Source: Woeseiaceae bacterium | GTDB taxonomy: Bacteria; Pseudomonadota; Gammaproteobacteria; Steroidobacterales; Woeseiaceae | DNA: 64,000 nucleotides | Direction: 5' to 3' | Assembly (NCBI GenBank): GCA_028289545.1 | Contig: JANQPG010000095.1 | Location: forward strand, 62,001-126,000 | Part shown: positions 1 to 8,277 of the stretch, one piece after another | How the letters are laid out: each line of letters opens with the position of its first letter | Numbering within the stretch: the stretch's first letter is position 1 | Notes under the pieces: generated by a model | Databases searched by the model: none | The model's input: the letters and a program-made list of their open reading frames with translations, nothing else | Told to the model about the DNA's origin: nothing | Translations under genes and position numbers: made by a program

Positions 1-224
1 AGAAATTTCCGGTCATCTACAATATCCGCATGGACCCTTTCGAGAGCTTCGACGGTACAACCGATCGCTCAGACGTTGTGCAGGCTAAGCAGTGGCTCAA
101 TGAGCCCGTGCAGCACCTGCTGGGAGAACACATCGAGTCGCTTGTGGAATACCCTCCCGTGCAGAAGGCCGCTACCTTTGACTTTAGTGCGCTCATGGAG
201 CAGCTGATGTCGGGGGAGCAGTAG
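1..224 (+). CDS. Arylsulfatase, C-terminal fragment (cut by window edge)
   Basis: The reading frame enters at base 3 and ends at a TAG at 222-224, giving about 73 residues without a start. The opening residues, KFPVIYNIRMDPFESFD, match the C-terminal subdomain of formylglycine-dependent arylsulfatases, where a strand ending in N-(L/I)-R-x-DP-F-E packs against the catalytic domain. The catalytic Cys/Ser motif and the metal ligands would lie upstream, outside the window. Such enzymes are usually exported and remove sulfate from esters. The family call rests on this short stretch only. The remaining residues form amphipathic helices with no further motif. Confidence 0.6.
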   Translation, partial: KFPVIYNIRMDPFESFDGTTDRSDVVQAKQWLNEPVQHLLGEHIESLVEYPPVQKAATFDFSALMEQLMSGEQ

Positions 225-282
225 TGTTGATGGTGTCGGCGCGACACCGACCATCGATCATCGCAACCCGGGTGGCCGCTAC

Positions 283-1581
283 TCATTCCAGGGAGAGCTC
301 GAATTCCAGGCGCTCGCCGTCCCGTTCGATCTCCAGGGCCAGCGGCGTCCGGCGCATGATGTCTCTCAGCTCCCCGGGTGCGAATTCGGACACGGCTTTG
401 CCATTGGCGCTAACTATGAGGTCTCCGGCCCGCACGCCAGTTTTTTCTGCCACGCCGCCCTCGATCACCTGCACGACTCTTATGTGAGACTCGCCACCTC
501 GCGGCGGCAGCATGCCGATACCGTAGCCACGTCCGCCGGACGCCGACGCTCCGCGCTGCATTTGAGGCGCCGCCGGAGGCGGCGGTAGCGCCAGCTCGTC
601 AGACGCGATGCCGAGCTCCTCGATCACATGCTCGAGCGCCTTGTCCGGCGCCACCTGGACATGCGGCGGAATTCCGCTGCCTTCCCAACCTTTGTCCGTT
701 TGCGGATCGTAGGTCCGACCAACCGGCACGAACACTTCGAATCGCCCGTCGCCGAACTGCCGCGTGCTGCCGAAGTGTCCCGCCCCGCGGGTGGTGCCAC
801 CGACGATCGTGGCTCGTCCCGTTCGCTTGAGAGCGAGCGTAAGGTGCTCGCACGCCGACGCCGTCAGGTCGGCCAGGACAAATACCGCCGTGTCCGCCCA
901 AGGGTCGTCATCAGCCGATGGCCGCGCCACATGATGCCATCGCACAATTCCGGGCGGCGCATCCTGCGGTTCGAGGCTGGGGCGATTCGTGAACGACGCC
1001 TCGAGCACGCTCTCCGCCCCACTGCGCATGTCCATTGTCAGCAGGTGGATCGGTTCTCCGTACAATCTCGAAAACAGCACGTCCATGACGGACAGGCTTC
1101 CGCCAGGGCAGAACCGCAGATCGAGCACAAGAGCATCGGCGCCCCGATACTCGTCGAGGAAGCGCGCCATTTGCTCCTCTGCTTCTTCGCTGTCCGGCAG
1201 TCCGGTTATGGCAACGTACGCAACACCATCGGAAAGCCACGTGGCGTTCCGTAGGACGGTTCGCGACGGGCGCCGCGAAACCGCTGCGCTGCTCGCAACA
1301 CTGACCCGGAGATGGGCGTCCTCGCTGACTCCCTGCAGACCATCGGTCAACAAGGCCGCGAATTCGGGATCGCTCGGCGGGGCATCGTAGTCCCCCTGCG
1401 TAACACCGGACCGCAGATAGGAAGCGTACTGCTCGCCAACGTCCGGAAACAGGTAATACGTCTGCAGAAGTTCGGCGAGTTCCACGGCCGCGGCGCGGTG
1501 TTCCGCAGCGGCATTCCCGGCCATAGCTCGCCCGCCCGCGAAAACGAGCAGCAGCCAGGCCAGCCAGTATCTTCGCTTCAT
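283..1581 (-). CDS. S41-family peptidase (IRBP/tricorn-like) with C-terminal PDZ domain
   Basis: This is a predicted exported serine peptidase of 432 residues. Residues 1-22 form a signal peptide (MKRRYWLAWLLLVFAGG, then an Ala-rich cleavage region). A helical S41 N-domain follows, with ELLQTYYLFPD near residue 42. The S41 core carries ALVLDLRFCPGGS near 150-162 and DLTASACEHL near 238-247, where Ser242 aligns with the S41 nucleophile. GWEGSGIPPHVQV near 298 is the usual IRBP-like ending. A PDZ domain occupies about 350-432. C-terminal PDZ placement is unlike CtpA, where PDZ precedes the core. The ATG at 1581 is preferred over the in-frame GTG at 1590 because a GGGGGTG ribosome site sits about 8 nt before it. 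The substrate is unknown. Confidence 0.8.
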   Translation of the reverse strand: MKRRYWLAWLLLVFAGGRAMAGNAAAEHRAAAVELAELLQTYYLFPDVGEQYASYLRSGVTQGDYDAPPSDPEFAALLTDGLQGVSEDAHLRVSVASSAAVSRRPSRTVLRNATWLSDGVAYVAITGLPDSEEAEEQMARFLDEYRGADALVLDLRFCPGGSLSVMDVLFSRLYGEPIHLLTMDMRSGAESVLEASFTNRPSLEPQDAPPGIVRWHHVARPSADDDPWADTAVFVLADLTASACEHLTLALKRTGRATIVGGTTRGAGHFGSTRQFGDGRFEVFVPVGRTYDPQTDKGWEGSGIPPHVQVAPDKALEHVIEELGIASDELALPPPPAAPQMQRGASASGGRGYGIGMLPPRGGESHIRVVQVIEGGVAEKTGVRAGDLIVSANGKAVSEFAPGELRDIMRRTPLALEIERDGERLEFELSLE

Positions 1582-1778
1582 GACCGGCACCCCCTTTCAA
1601 AGCCATTAATAGCGCACGAAGCCCGGTGTCCGAAAACCTACGGTAGGGCCCCTTTGATCTCAGGATGCACGAGCGGGCCAACTCGTCGCGTGCGCCGGTC
1701 CCTCGAAGGCCAGGTAATGCTTCGACAAGCGCGTCGAATGCAGCGTCACCAGGGTATTGCGCACAGCGCCATGCTGAT

Positions 1779-3053
1779 TTATGCGGCCTTGCTTTCCGAG
1801 TCACTCATCCGGTCGATCAGCTTGACCGCAGCATCAGATGCTTCGCCTGCCTCAGCCGGAGCAACAGTGTTGATCACCGATTGAAGCAAACTGAGCTTGA
1901 ACGATTCGGAGTACTGGTAGCGGATGGCCGTGCTTCCGCTCCCTTCGAAGGAGCCCTCGCTGACTGCTCTAAGGAAGCTGCCAACCTGCTCGAAAAAGCC
2001 CCGCAGCGCGTCGTCAGGCACAGCCTGACGTGCCGGCGGCTCAACGGCTTCGGCAACCTCGACAACTGTCGGTACTTCTGAAGGGACTTGGGCGGACGGC
2101 ATTGGCTCACTCGATGCTTCGGCGATCGTCGGCGATGCCACCGGGTTCGTCACCTGCGAATACGCGACACTGCTCTCCTCGTACATCTTGAAGCGCATCT
2201 TCACGCGCGAAAGCTGCTCGGCATCAAATTCGAAAGCACTGGCGCTGGCGAATGCGGCGCCAATATCACCGCCAAAGAAAGCGTCGGCCATTTCCTGTGC
2301 CTGCGCGAGGACATTCTGTATTGCGCCCATCTCTGCTTCGTTCAAATCGCCACGAACCTTCACGAGCATGCGTGAGCGACTGGAGAAATCGATCTCCGCC
2401 TTCTGCTGAGTGATATCTCCATCGACTGACTCGCTGCTCGACGCTGCAAGATCGGTCGCCTGGTATAGCGACAATCGTACGACATCACCCTCCTGGGTCC
2501 GAATCTTGATCACCGAACGCTGCCTAGCGCTGGTATCTATGTTGAGTGCTGTCGTCGTCGACTCACGAGTTGCTGCCGCTTGTTCTTCGAGGTCAGCGAC
2601 GCCCTCATCGATTTTTGTGGCGGCAGCGTCGAGATCCTTTTGATCCGCGTCGGTCTGCACGGTCCTGCTCGCAACCTGCAACGACTCTGAAACGCTGGAC
2701 CGGAATCGAATCATCGACTTGGCCGCATTCGTCGGGGACTGATCGACGATACTCTTCGCCACAGCCAGCGCCTCATCCGCAACGTCGTCTGCGGCTGCGT
2801 CGCCCTGCGCTGCAGCGTAGGCCGACTGGCCGTTGTCGATCACGGCGTAAAATTGCGCTTTGAGCGACATACGCAACTCAGTGCGGAAGACCTGCAGTGC
2901 AGCACCGCGACTCAATTCGAAATCGGCTTGGCGATTTCGCGATACACCTTTGTCATCGCAGTCACAGTCGTGTGACTTTTGGATGCCGCTGCTGCTGTGC
3001 ACGGTCATCACGTTCTTTGTCTGCTGCGCAGTTGAGGCTGCTGAGATTTCCAT
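1779..3053 (-). CDS. Uncharacterised cytosolic protein, 424 aa
   Basis: I do not recognise a function. The protein lacks a signal peptide or membrane segment and is rich in Ala, Ser, Asp and Glu. An acidic Cys-containing stretch (CDCDD) lies near residue 30. Long helical segments span about 45-170. A strand-rich block near 180-220 includes VIKIRTQEGDVVRLSLYQ. A second conserved-looking block near 225-300 contains RSRMLVKVRGDLNEAEMGAI, followed by an aromatic helix (ADAFFGGD). A Pro/Val/Glu linker precedes a final helical domain with FEQVGSFLRAVSEGSFEG. The ATG at 3053 has GGGAG 9 nt upstream, better than the in-frame ATG at 3074. It resembles proteins annotated only by DUF5610-type domains, but this is a weak impression. 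Confidence 0.6.
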   Translation of the reverse strand: MEISAASTAQQTKNVMTVHSSSGIQKSHDCDCDDKGVSRNRQADFELSRGAALQVFRTELRMSLKAQFYAVIDNGQSAYAAAQGDAAADDVADEALAVAKSIVDQSPTNAAKSMIRFRSSVSESLQVASRTVQTDADQKDLDAAATKIDEGVADLEEQAAATRESTTTALNIDTSARQRSVIKIRTQEGDVVRLSLYQATDLAASSSESVDGDITQQKAEIDFSSRSRMLVKVRGDLNEAEMGAIQNVLAQAQEMADAFFGGDIGAAFASASAFEFDAEQLSRVKMRFKMYEESSVAYSQVTNPVASPTIAEASSEPMPSAQVPSEVPTVVEVAEAVEPPARQAVPDDALRGFFEQVGSFLRAVSEGSFEGSGSTAIRYQYSESFKLSLLQSVINTVAPAEAGEASDAAVKLIDRMSDSESKAA

Positions 3054-3390
3054 TTTCGTCGCTCCCGCCAACATCGGCGCGGGTCGGACGGACCAATGTG
3101 GGCTAGTTTTATGTCAAGTACTGCTGAAACTACTATCGACGCGATACAGAAAAACTTTAGGCAGCGCTTTGAATCCGGTCGAGTTTCAATCCAGTTTCGA
3201 CTTTGCGGCCCGCATAAACAGGAACGCGATCTTTCGCTCTCAGAAAAGTAGATGTTTATGGAGGCGCGAATGGCGGCGGATATGCTCGAGACTGAGGGGA
3301 GCTACCTCTGTTCGTCATGACCCTGTGCAACAGCACAGATGCCCTTTGTTGGGTCAATCAGAACCGGACCTTCAGTCAGGAAGTGGTGTA
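3054..3390. other. Gene-free interval at the left side of the accessory island
   Basis: No open frame here looks like a gene. Base composition changes from GC-rich to mixed within this stretch, so the left border of the island probably falls here or just beyond. I looked for a copy of the tRNA-Phe 3' end, which would mark an attachment site, and found none. The promoter of the minus-strand gene starting at 3053 should lie in the first 100 bases, but no convincing -10/-35 pair stands out. Confidence 0.5.
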
Positions 3391-4704
3391 CTAGTACAGA
3401 ATCTCTTCCGGCTGTCGCTGTTGAATTCGCAACTCATAGTTCGACGTGAGCTCGTCTAAGAAGTCCAAGACGCTAGGGTAGTTGTTGTCATCGTGAACAA
3501 TCTTGATGACTTCCTCTGCTACTCGCTTGCCGTGAATCAAAACTACGGGAAATCGGTCCTCGATAACTTCCTGCTGTACCGTTGCGGAAAAATAGCTTGT
3601 TGTCACATATACGCCAATCCAACCTCGTCGCAACCTCGCGACGGTGCGAGCAATATGGTTTCCGCCAGTGGCCTTGTTGAGCGACTCACACTTTGCCTGT
3701 CCAAGGACAATGATATTTGTAGAGGAGAAGTCGTCACCAAGCCGGACAGAGCCAACAAAGTCCGCGCCACCGTCGTTTGATGCGGATGTAATCCAGCCCT
3801 TCTTATAGATCCCAAGATCGGCACCTATGACCTTCTCCGAAACAACCTCCGCTAACGCCTCGAAATGGTGCTTTCTATCGGAGAAATAGTCGTATATCTG
3901 GCTCAATACGGCATGGGCTTCAGTCCCCTCACCCGGTTTTTGCTCTGTTGGACTCTGAACCTGCAACTTCGATACGCGACGTCGGGCTCGATCCAAATAG
4001 TTTGGACCGCGTTCGAGCCACTTGCGCCAGCTGTAAGGTGCTAGCTTGTTGGTGTCCGCCAAAGGTAACGTTGAGTCGCGACGCGATTGAATCCAAGCCC
4101 AATCAAAAACCTCGTGCTCAGATTCAAGATTGAAAACTGTGAAATCGAAAGCATAGTTCGTAAACGAACGCTCGAGCTTGTTGTCCCACTGAGTCACCAG
4201 ATCGACACTTCGGATAACCCCGAACCCCTGAAATTGCGGGAATCCCTTACTCTTGCCTCTGTACGTAACTCGCTTAAAGAACAATAACGGCGGGGTCAGC
4301 GCTCGGTCGCTCGAGTCATGACTATGTGCTAGCTGGAACGCGCTTAGAAGCGCTTTGTTTCCCGGCGCTTGCGCTGGATCTTCACCGGGATGCTTATTGT
4401 CGCCGAAATATCGAATGTGTCCGTTGTCAACATCAAAGAAATCTTGCCATGGGGTCTGGGCAGATCCCTTTTTGTGAGGGCTACTTGAGATAACGATCGC
4501 AGGCCGCCTTTCAATACCATCTGAGGCACGTACCGCCGCCGGGGTATTGATCCCTCGCTCCATCTGGAACGCTCCGGCATCCTTGAACACCGCTAACCAT
4601 CGAAAGTTGAGACAGTTGTCAACATACGGTTCGGGATCTTCGCTCACTCTTGGATAGCGAAGTATCTGTCCGATCCGGAGCTTGTAGTCGTCAGACCTAC
4701 GCAA
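3391..4704 (-). CDS. Modification-dependent restriction endonuclease, AspBHI/MspJI-like
   Basis: The C-terminal half carries an Mrr-like PD-(D/E)xK fold: FEALAEVV near 281, then SASNDGGAD with Asp315, then IIVLGQAK with Gln336 and Lys338. The D...QxK form of the active site is typical of MspJI-family enzymes, which cut near 5-methyl- or 5-hydroxymethylcytosine. Residues 1-250 contain GHIRYFGDNKHPGED near 95-109 and GNKALL, consistent with the SRA-like recognition domain of AspBHI-type enzymes. The length of 437 residues fits that family. The start is TTG at 4704 with a strong AGGAGGT site about 8 nt upstream. It stands alone on its strand, about 1.1 kb from a cytosine methyltransferase. Its specificity cannot be read from sequence; a broader Mrr-type nuclease is the alternative. 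Confidence 0.72.
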   Translation of the reverse strand: MRRSDDYKLRIGQILRYPRVSEDPEPYVDNCLNFRWLAVFKDAGAFQMERGINTPAAVRASDGIERRPAIVISSSPHKKGSAQTPWQDFFDVDNGHIRYFGDNKHPGEDPAQAPGNKALLSAFQLAHSHDSSDRALTPPLLFFKRVTYRGKSKGFPQFQGFGVIRSVDLVTQWDNKLERSFTNYAFDFTVFNLESEHEVFDWAWIQSRRDSTLPLADTNKLAPYSWRKWLERGPNYLDRARRRVSKLQVQSPTEQKPGEGTEAHAVLSQIYDYFSDRKHHFEALAEVVSEKVIGADLGIYKKGWITSASNDGGADFVGSVRLGDDFSSTNIIVLGQAKCESLNKATGGNHIARTVARLRRGWIGVYVTTSYFSATVQQEVIEDRFPVVLIHGKRVAEEVIKIVHDDNNYPSVLDFLDELTSNYELRIQQRQPEEILY

Positions 4705-5845
4705 GTATTTACCTCCTGGTCAATAGGCAGCCGAAGGTGTGCAACGGCACGCTACCAGAGCGTAGGATACACGATGAAGTAGTGGCTCTATTTAGGGCTT
4801 GGTTCGCTCGGTGGCTGAACGCACCTAGACAGATTCTACTAAGACCCTACTCTCTAACTGTCGACGAGGTGGCCGCGCGTTACCGGCTCGTTACACGGCT
4901 CAGATGCTGCGCGCTATGTACCCTTGGTCCATGTGAATATTGAGAGAATCTTCAACGAAGAGAGGTACAAATCTGGCGGCCGGACGCGAGATTGAACCGC
5001 CGATTTGGGCTCGACGGGCAATTGACTCTGCATGTTGCTTTTAACCAGGCACGGAGACAATGACTGCACTAGTTTCAGTGTCATGCAGAATGAATCGAGA
5101 TCGAATCTTGCGGAATTCCCGCACAAGAGCTCGAATAAGGCCTATTGAAAATACGCTAGTGGTCATACCACTCATTCAAATGAGCGAGAAGCGCTTCAAT
5201 GCCTCCGTGTCCTACATTCGCAGTGCTGCGGATAGCCTTTTTTCGCAACAAAATCGAATGATTCCAAAACTAATATGGGCCGATGACTGGTGCGGTATTC
5301 CGTAATAAGACTATGACACGATCGTTCTCGGACACGACGAACACGAGGCATTTTGAGCGCTCGGCCTACTGGCAATCTTTCCGAGTGTGGAAGAGGCTCG
5401 GAATTGACTTAGAAACTTTATAACTCAGCATACCGATTAGAGGGCGATGTTTTTTCCAAGGCATTGGAAAAGGGAGGTTTGACCTATTTACACCTACGCC
5501 ACTTCCTGAAAAACTCTATCCTCCGCGTTTCTCTTGTGTGTTGATATTTGCCGCTACGTCGAGGAAAACTTCATCAAACGGACCGACAGAGCCGCACTCG
5601 GCCAAAAAAATTAATAAAAATTAGTACGTTAAACTCATTTTGAGGCCTAGAGACCTTAATCTGGGTGCCGCTGTGTCGCCCCCCTGACCGATTAGCCGCT
5701 GCCCTGCAAGCCTCAGCCTCCATTGAGGAGCAGAAGAGGGTCTTTCACAGAGATATAACTTGTGCCGTTGAGCTTGAGACGGGGTATTCTTCAATGCGAC
5801 CATTAAGCGTAATCTAACCACTCCAGATTTGACTAATCCACGACC
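4705..5845. other. 1.1-kb AT-rich gene-free interval between two divergent restriction loci
   Basis: Only short frames with no recognisable protein character occur here. Codon structure looks random and base composition is low in GC compared with the flanking chromosome. The interval separates the TTG-started modification-dependent nuclease (leftward) from the methyltransferase cassette (rightward), so it must hold both promoters. It may be debris of a lost gene, possibly a controller or another island gene. I see no transposase or integrase remnant and no long inverted repeat. Confidence 0.5.
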
Positions 5846-7003
5846 ATGCGGGAAATGAAGCTTAACTTCTCTTTCTACGAGTTTTTCTCGGGGGGGGGCA
5901 TGGCCCGAATCGGGCTCGGACATCGCTGGCAGTGCCTATTTGCGAACGATAACGACGTAAAGAAAGCACGCGCGTATTCGGAAAACTTCGGAGAAGGCGA
6001 GCTTTTGATAGAAGACGTTGCGAACGTTTCGGTTACCCAACTGCCACAGCACGCTGACTTAGTTTGGGCGTCTTTCCCGTGCCAAGATCTGTCTCTCGCC
6101 GGAAATGGGGCTGGCTTAAACGGTGATCGCTCAGGCACCTTTTGGCCTTTTTGGTCACTCATCGAAGACCTCGATGACGAAGGAAGAAAGCCAAAGATGG
6201 TGGTTCTTGAGAATGTTTGTGGCGCGTTGACATCGCACGAAGGTAAAGACTTCTGCTCAATCGCCGACACTTTGGCTGGACGAGATTATCGCCTCGGGGC
6301 GCTAGTAGTCGACGCGTCTCATTTCTTGGCGCAATCACGCAAAAGACTTTTTATAGTTGCTGTGCGGAAAAACCTGAAACTCCCAGACTTCATTTGTTCT
6401 CGCGCCCCGTCATCACCCTTCCATACTAAGTCGCTTATCGAGGCCCATAGCAAACTAAGCGGTACATCTGAGCGAAACTGGGTTTGGTGGAATCTTCCAT
6501 TACCCGCCCCCCGAGAACAAAATTTGACCGATGTCCTAGAGCTGGAGCCGCGAGATGTACGTTGGCATTCTGCTGCGGAAACAGCAAGACTACTTAGTCT
6601 GATGAGTCCGGTTAATCTCCGCAAAGTCGAGGAAGCGCGAAACCACGGCCAGCAACTGATCGGTACGATCTACAAAAGAACAAGAAAGGGCAATGACGGA
6701 GTCCGAAGGCAACGGGCTGAAGTCAGATTTGACGGAATCGCTGGCTGCCTCCGCACGCCTGCTGGCGGGTCTAGCCGACAACTGGTCATAGTTGTCAACG
6801 GCGAACAAGTCCGATCTAGGCTGCTGTCGTCTCGTGAAGCAGCTAGGTTGATGGGTCTTCAAGACTCCTATGCGCTCCCTGAAAACTACAATGATGCTTA
6901 TCACCTGATTGGGGACGGACTGGCTGTGCCAGTCGTGACGCACCTATCTAAGAACATCCTCGAGCCTATACTGGAGACCAACCGGATTCCGGTGGCCGCA
7001 TAG
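5846..7003 (+). CDS. DNA (cytosine-5)-methyltransferase
   Basis: This is an AdoMet-dependent C5-cytosine methyltransferase of 385 residues. Motif I is FYEFFSGGGMARIGLG (about 10-25). Motif IV is ASFPCQDLS with the catalytic Cys79. Motif VI is LENV (121-124) and motif VIII is AQSRKRLFIVAV. After a variable target-recognition region come motif IX (RAEVRFDGIAGCLRTPAGG) and motif X (DGLAVPVVTHL). All motifs needed for activity are present. It opens a tight cassette: 36 nt to a GIY-YIG endonuclease gene, then 4 nt to vsr. That order fits a type II restriction-modification system with T:G repair. An ATG at 5855 is a possible alternative start. The recognition sequence cannot be deduced. Confidence 0.93.
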   Translation: MREMKLNFSFYEFFSGGGMARIGLGHRWQCLFANDNDVKKARAYSENFGEGELLIEDVANVSVTQLPQHADLVWASFPCQDLSLAGNGAGLNGDRSGTFWPFWSLIEDLDDEGRKPKMVVLENVCGALTSHEGKDFCSIADTLAGRDYRLGALVVDASHFLAQSRKRLFIVAVRKNLKLPDFICSRAPSSPFHTKSLIEAHSKLSGTSERNWVWWNLPLPAPREQNLTDVLELEPRDVRWHSAAETARLLSLMSPVNLRKVEEARNHGQQLIGTIYKRTRKGNDGVRRQRAEVRFDGIAGCLRTPAGGSSRQLVIVVNGEQVRSRLLSSREAARLMGLQDSYALPENYNDAYHLIGDGLAVPVVTHLSKNILEPILETNRIPVAA

Positions 7004-7039
7004 CTAGCGGCGAGTTTTGGTGTCGGCTATCCTTACAGG

Positions 7040-7738
7040 ATGGCCAACCGACACGATATAGACTCAGTCCATCAGCCTCCGTTTGACACACATGGTCTAC
7101 GTCAAGAACTGAAGCGTTTCTTGGACGCCAAGTTCGATGACCCCGTGGCGGGGCTCTCGCGAAGGGTGGGGAGCTTTAAGTGCGGAGTATATGCTTTTTT
7201 CGACTATGACGGCGAGCCAATATACGTAGGTCAAACAAGAGAATCGATTTCATCAAGAATCGGGCGTCACCTGACTAACCAAAGGACAGACGCTGTAGCT
7301 ATGTCGGTGTTAGATCCTTTTGAGGTCTTCGAAATCGAGGTTTGGCCGCTGCCTGAGCTCCAGTCAAATAGTGACCAACCTGATGCCAAGGCCCACTTGG
7401 ATGCTTTGGAGCACCTAATCTACCAACAGGCGGTCGACCAAAGTCGCTTCAAAGTCGTCCTAAACGAGAAAGACCCTCCTCCTCCAACAATGGACGTTCA
7501 GCGCCCCCCTTCCTATCGGGGTCGCATTGTGTCTGACGAGGTGTATAAAGTTCGTTCGCACCCCGATTTTCGCATCGCCCGGAGAGCCCTTGTGATATCA
7601 CGTCTTGCGCAAGTCATTTCCGAACGAAAGGTAAAACCGGATTTGCGCCGCGTCCTCGTCGCGCAGTCAAAACGGCTTGAGTGGTTAGCCGAAAGGCGCT
7701 ACGAAGCTCTAACAAACGACGCAATCCCGCAAAACTAG
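7040..7738 (+). CDS. GIY-YIG restriction endonuclease, Eco29kI-like
   Basis: The 232-residue protein has a central GIY-YIG nuclease core. GVYAFFDYDG carries Tyr51, IYVGQT carries Tyr62, SSRIGRHL gives Arg73-x3-His77, LEHLIYQQ gives Glu124, and VVLNEK gives Asn142. The Arg-x3-His signature, followed by Glu and a late Asn, matches the catalytic set of Eco29kI-type homing-like restriction enzymes rather than UvrC. It lies between a C5 methyltransferase and vsr in one transcription unit, so it is the likely cutting partner of that methyltransferase. Eco29kI itself cuts CCGCGG; whether this protein shares that site is unknown. CCGCGG occurs in nearby chromosomal DNA (for example near 784), so a shared site would need to be methylated. 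Confidence 0.83.
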   Translation: MANRHDIDSVHQPPFDTHGLRQELKRFLDAKFDDPVAGLSRRVGSFKCGVYAFFDYDGEPIYVGQTRESISSRIGRHLTNQRTDAVAMSVLDPFEVFEIEVWPLPELQSNSDQPDAKAHLDALEHLIYQQAVDQSRFKVVLNEKDPPPPTMDVQRPPSYRGRIVSDEVYKVRSHPDFRIARRALVISRLAQVISERKVKPDLRRVLVAQSKRLEWLAERRYEALTNDAIPQN

Positions 7739-7742
7739 CCTT

Positions 7743-8153
7743 ATGAACACCCCTCCGCAAACAGACCCAGTTCGATCTCGGACTATGCGGGCGGTCAAGG
7801 CAAAAAATACAGGCCCTGAGATCTTCGTCCGGAAGATTCTCTTTTCAGCTGGATATCGATACCGATTACATCGTCGCGACCTACCGGGAAATCCCGATAT
7901 TGTATTTCCTGGACGCAAGAAAGTTGTTTTTGTCCACGGTTGCTTCTGGCATGGACACACATGTACTCGTGGTGCTCGACTACCGAAGTCGAACAGCGAA
8001 TACTGGTCCGATAAGATTGCCAGGAACAAAACGCGTGATCAGATTAACCTTGGGCGGCTGAATGATATGGGCTGGGAGGCGATGATCGTTTGGGAGTGCG
8101 AACTCAAGAACGAGTCTGATTTGTTGGCGCGGCTGCAAAACTTTCTACAGTAA
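7743..8153 (+). CDS. vsr: Very short patch repair endonuclease Vsr
   Basis: Vsr nicks 5' of the T in T:G mismatches left by deamination of 5-methylcytosine, so it protects sites modified by the adjacent C5 methyltransferase. The 136-residue protein has the family hallmarks: SRTMRAVKAKNTGPE with Glu26, LPGNPDIVFP with Asp52, and FVHGCFWHGHTC with His65 and His70. The Cys residues in CTRGARLPK and VWECEL are likely zinc ligands with the H-x-C motif. The gene starts 4 nt after the GIY-YIG gene and ends the cassette. It converges on the sigma-like gene whose stop is at 8278. Confidence 0.95.
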   Translation: MNTPPQTDPVRSRTMRAVKAKNTGPEIFVRKILFSAGYRYRLHRRDLPGNPDIVFPGRKKVVFVHGCFWHGHTCTRGARLPKSNSEYWSDKIARNKTRDQINLGRLNDMGWEAMIVWECELKNESDLLARLQNFLQ

Positions 8154-8277
8154 CTCACTGAACAAGAGCCAATCTGCCACCAAAACGTGAAGCAGTGTTT
8201 GTCCCAAAGTTGACACCCGAATTGTCACAGTTAGGTCTTGAGCCGACACTCACCCACCAGTGGATCTATAGGCAGCG

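Noticed and set aside
3054..3390. Left attachment site matching the tRNA-Phe 3' end
   Set aside because: I compared the 25-base tRNA end with this interval and with the flanks of the 1779-3053 gene and saw no copy.
4914..5305. Short frames in the gene-free island interval that might be small genes
   Set aside because: No ribosome site, no conserved pattern and mutually overlapping opposite-strand frames; nothing supports coding.
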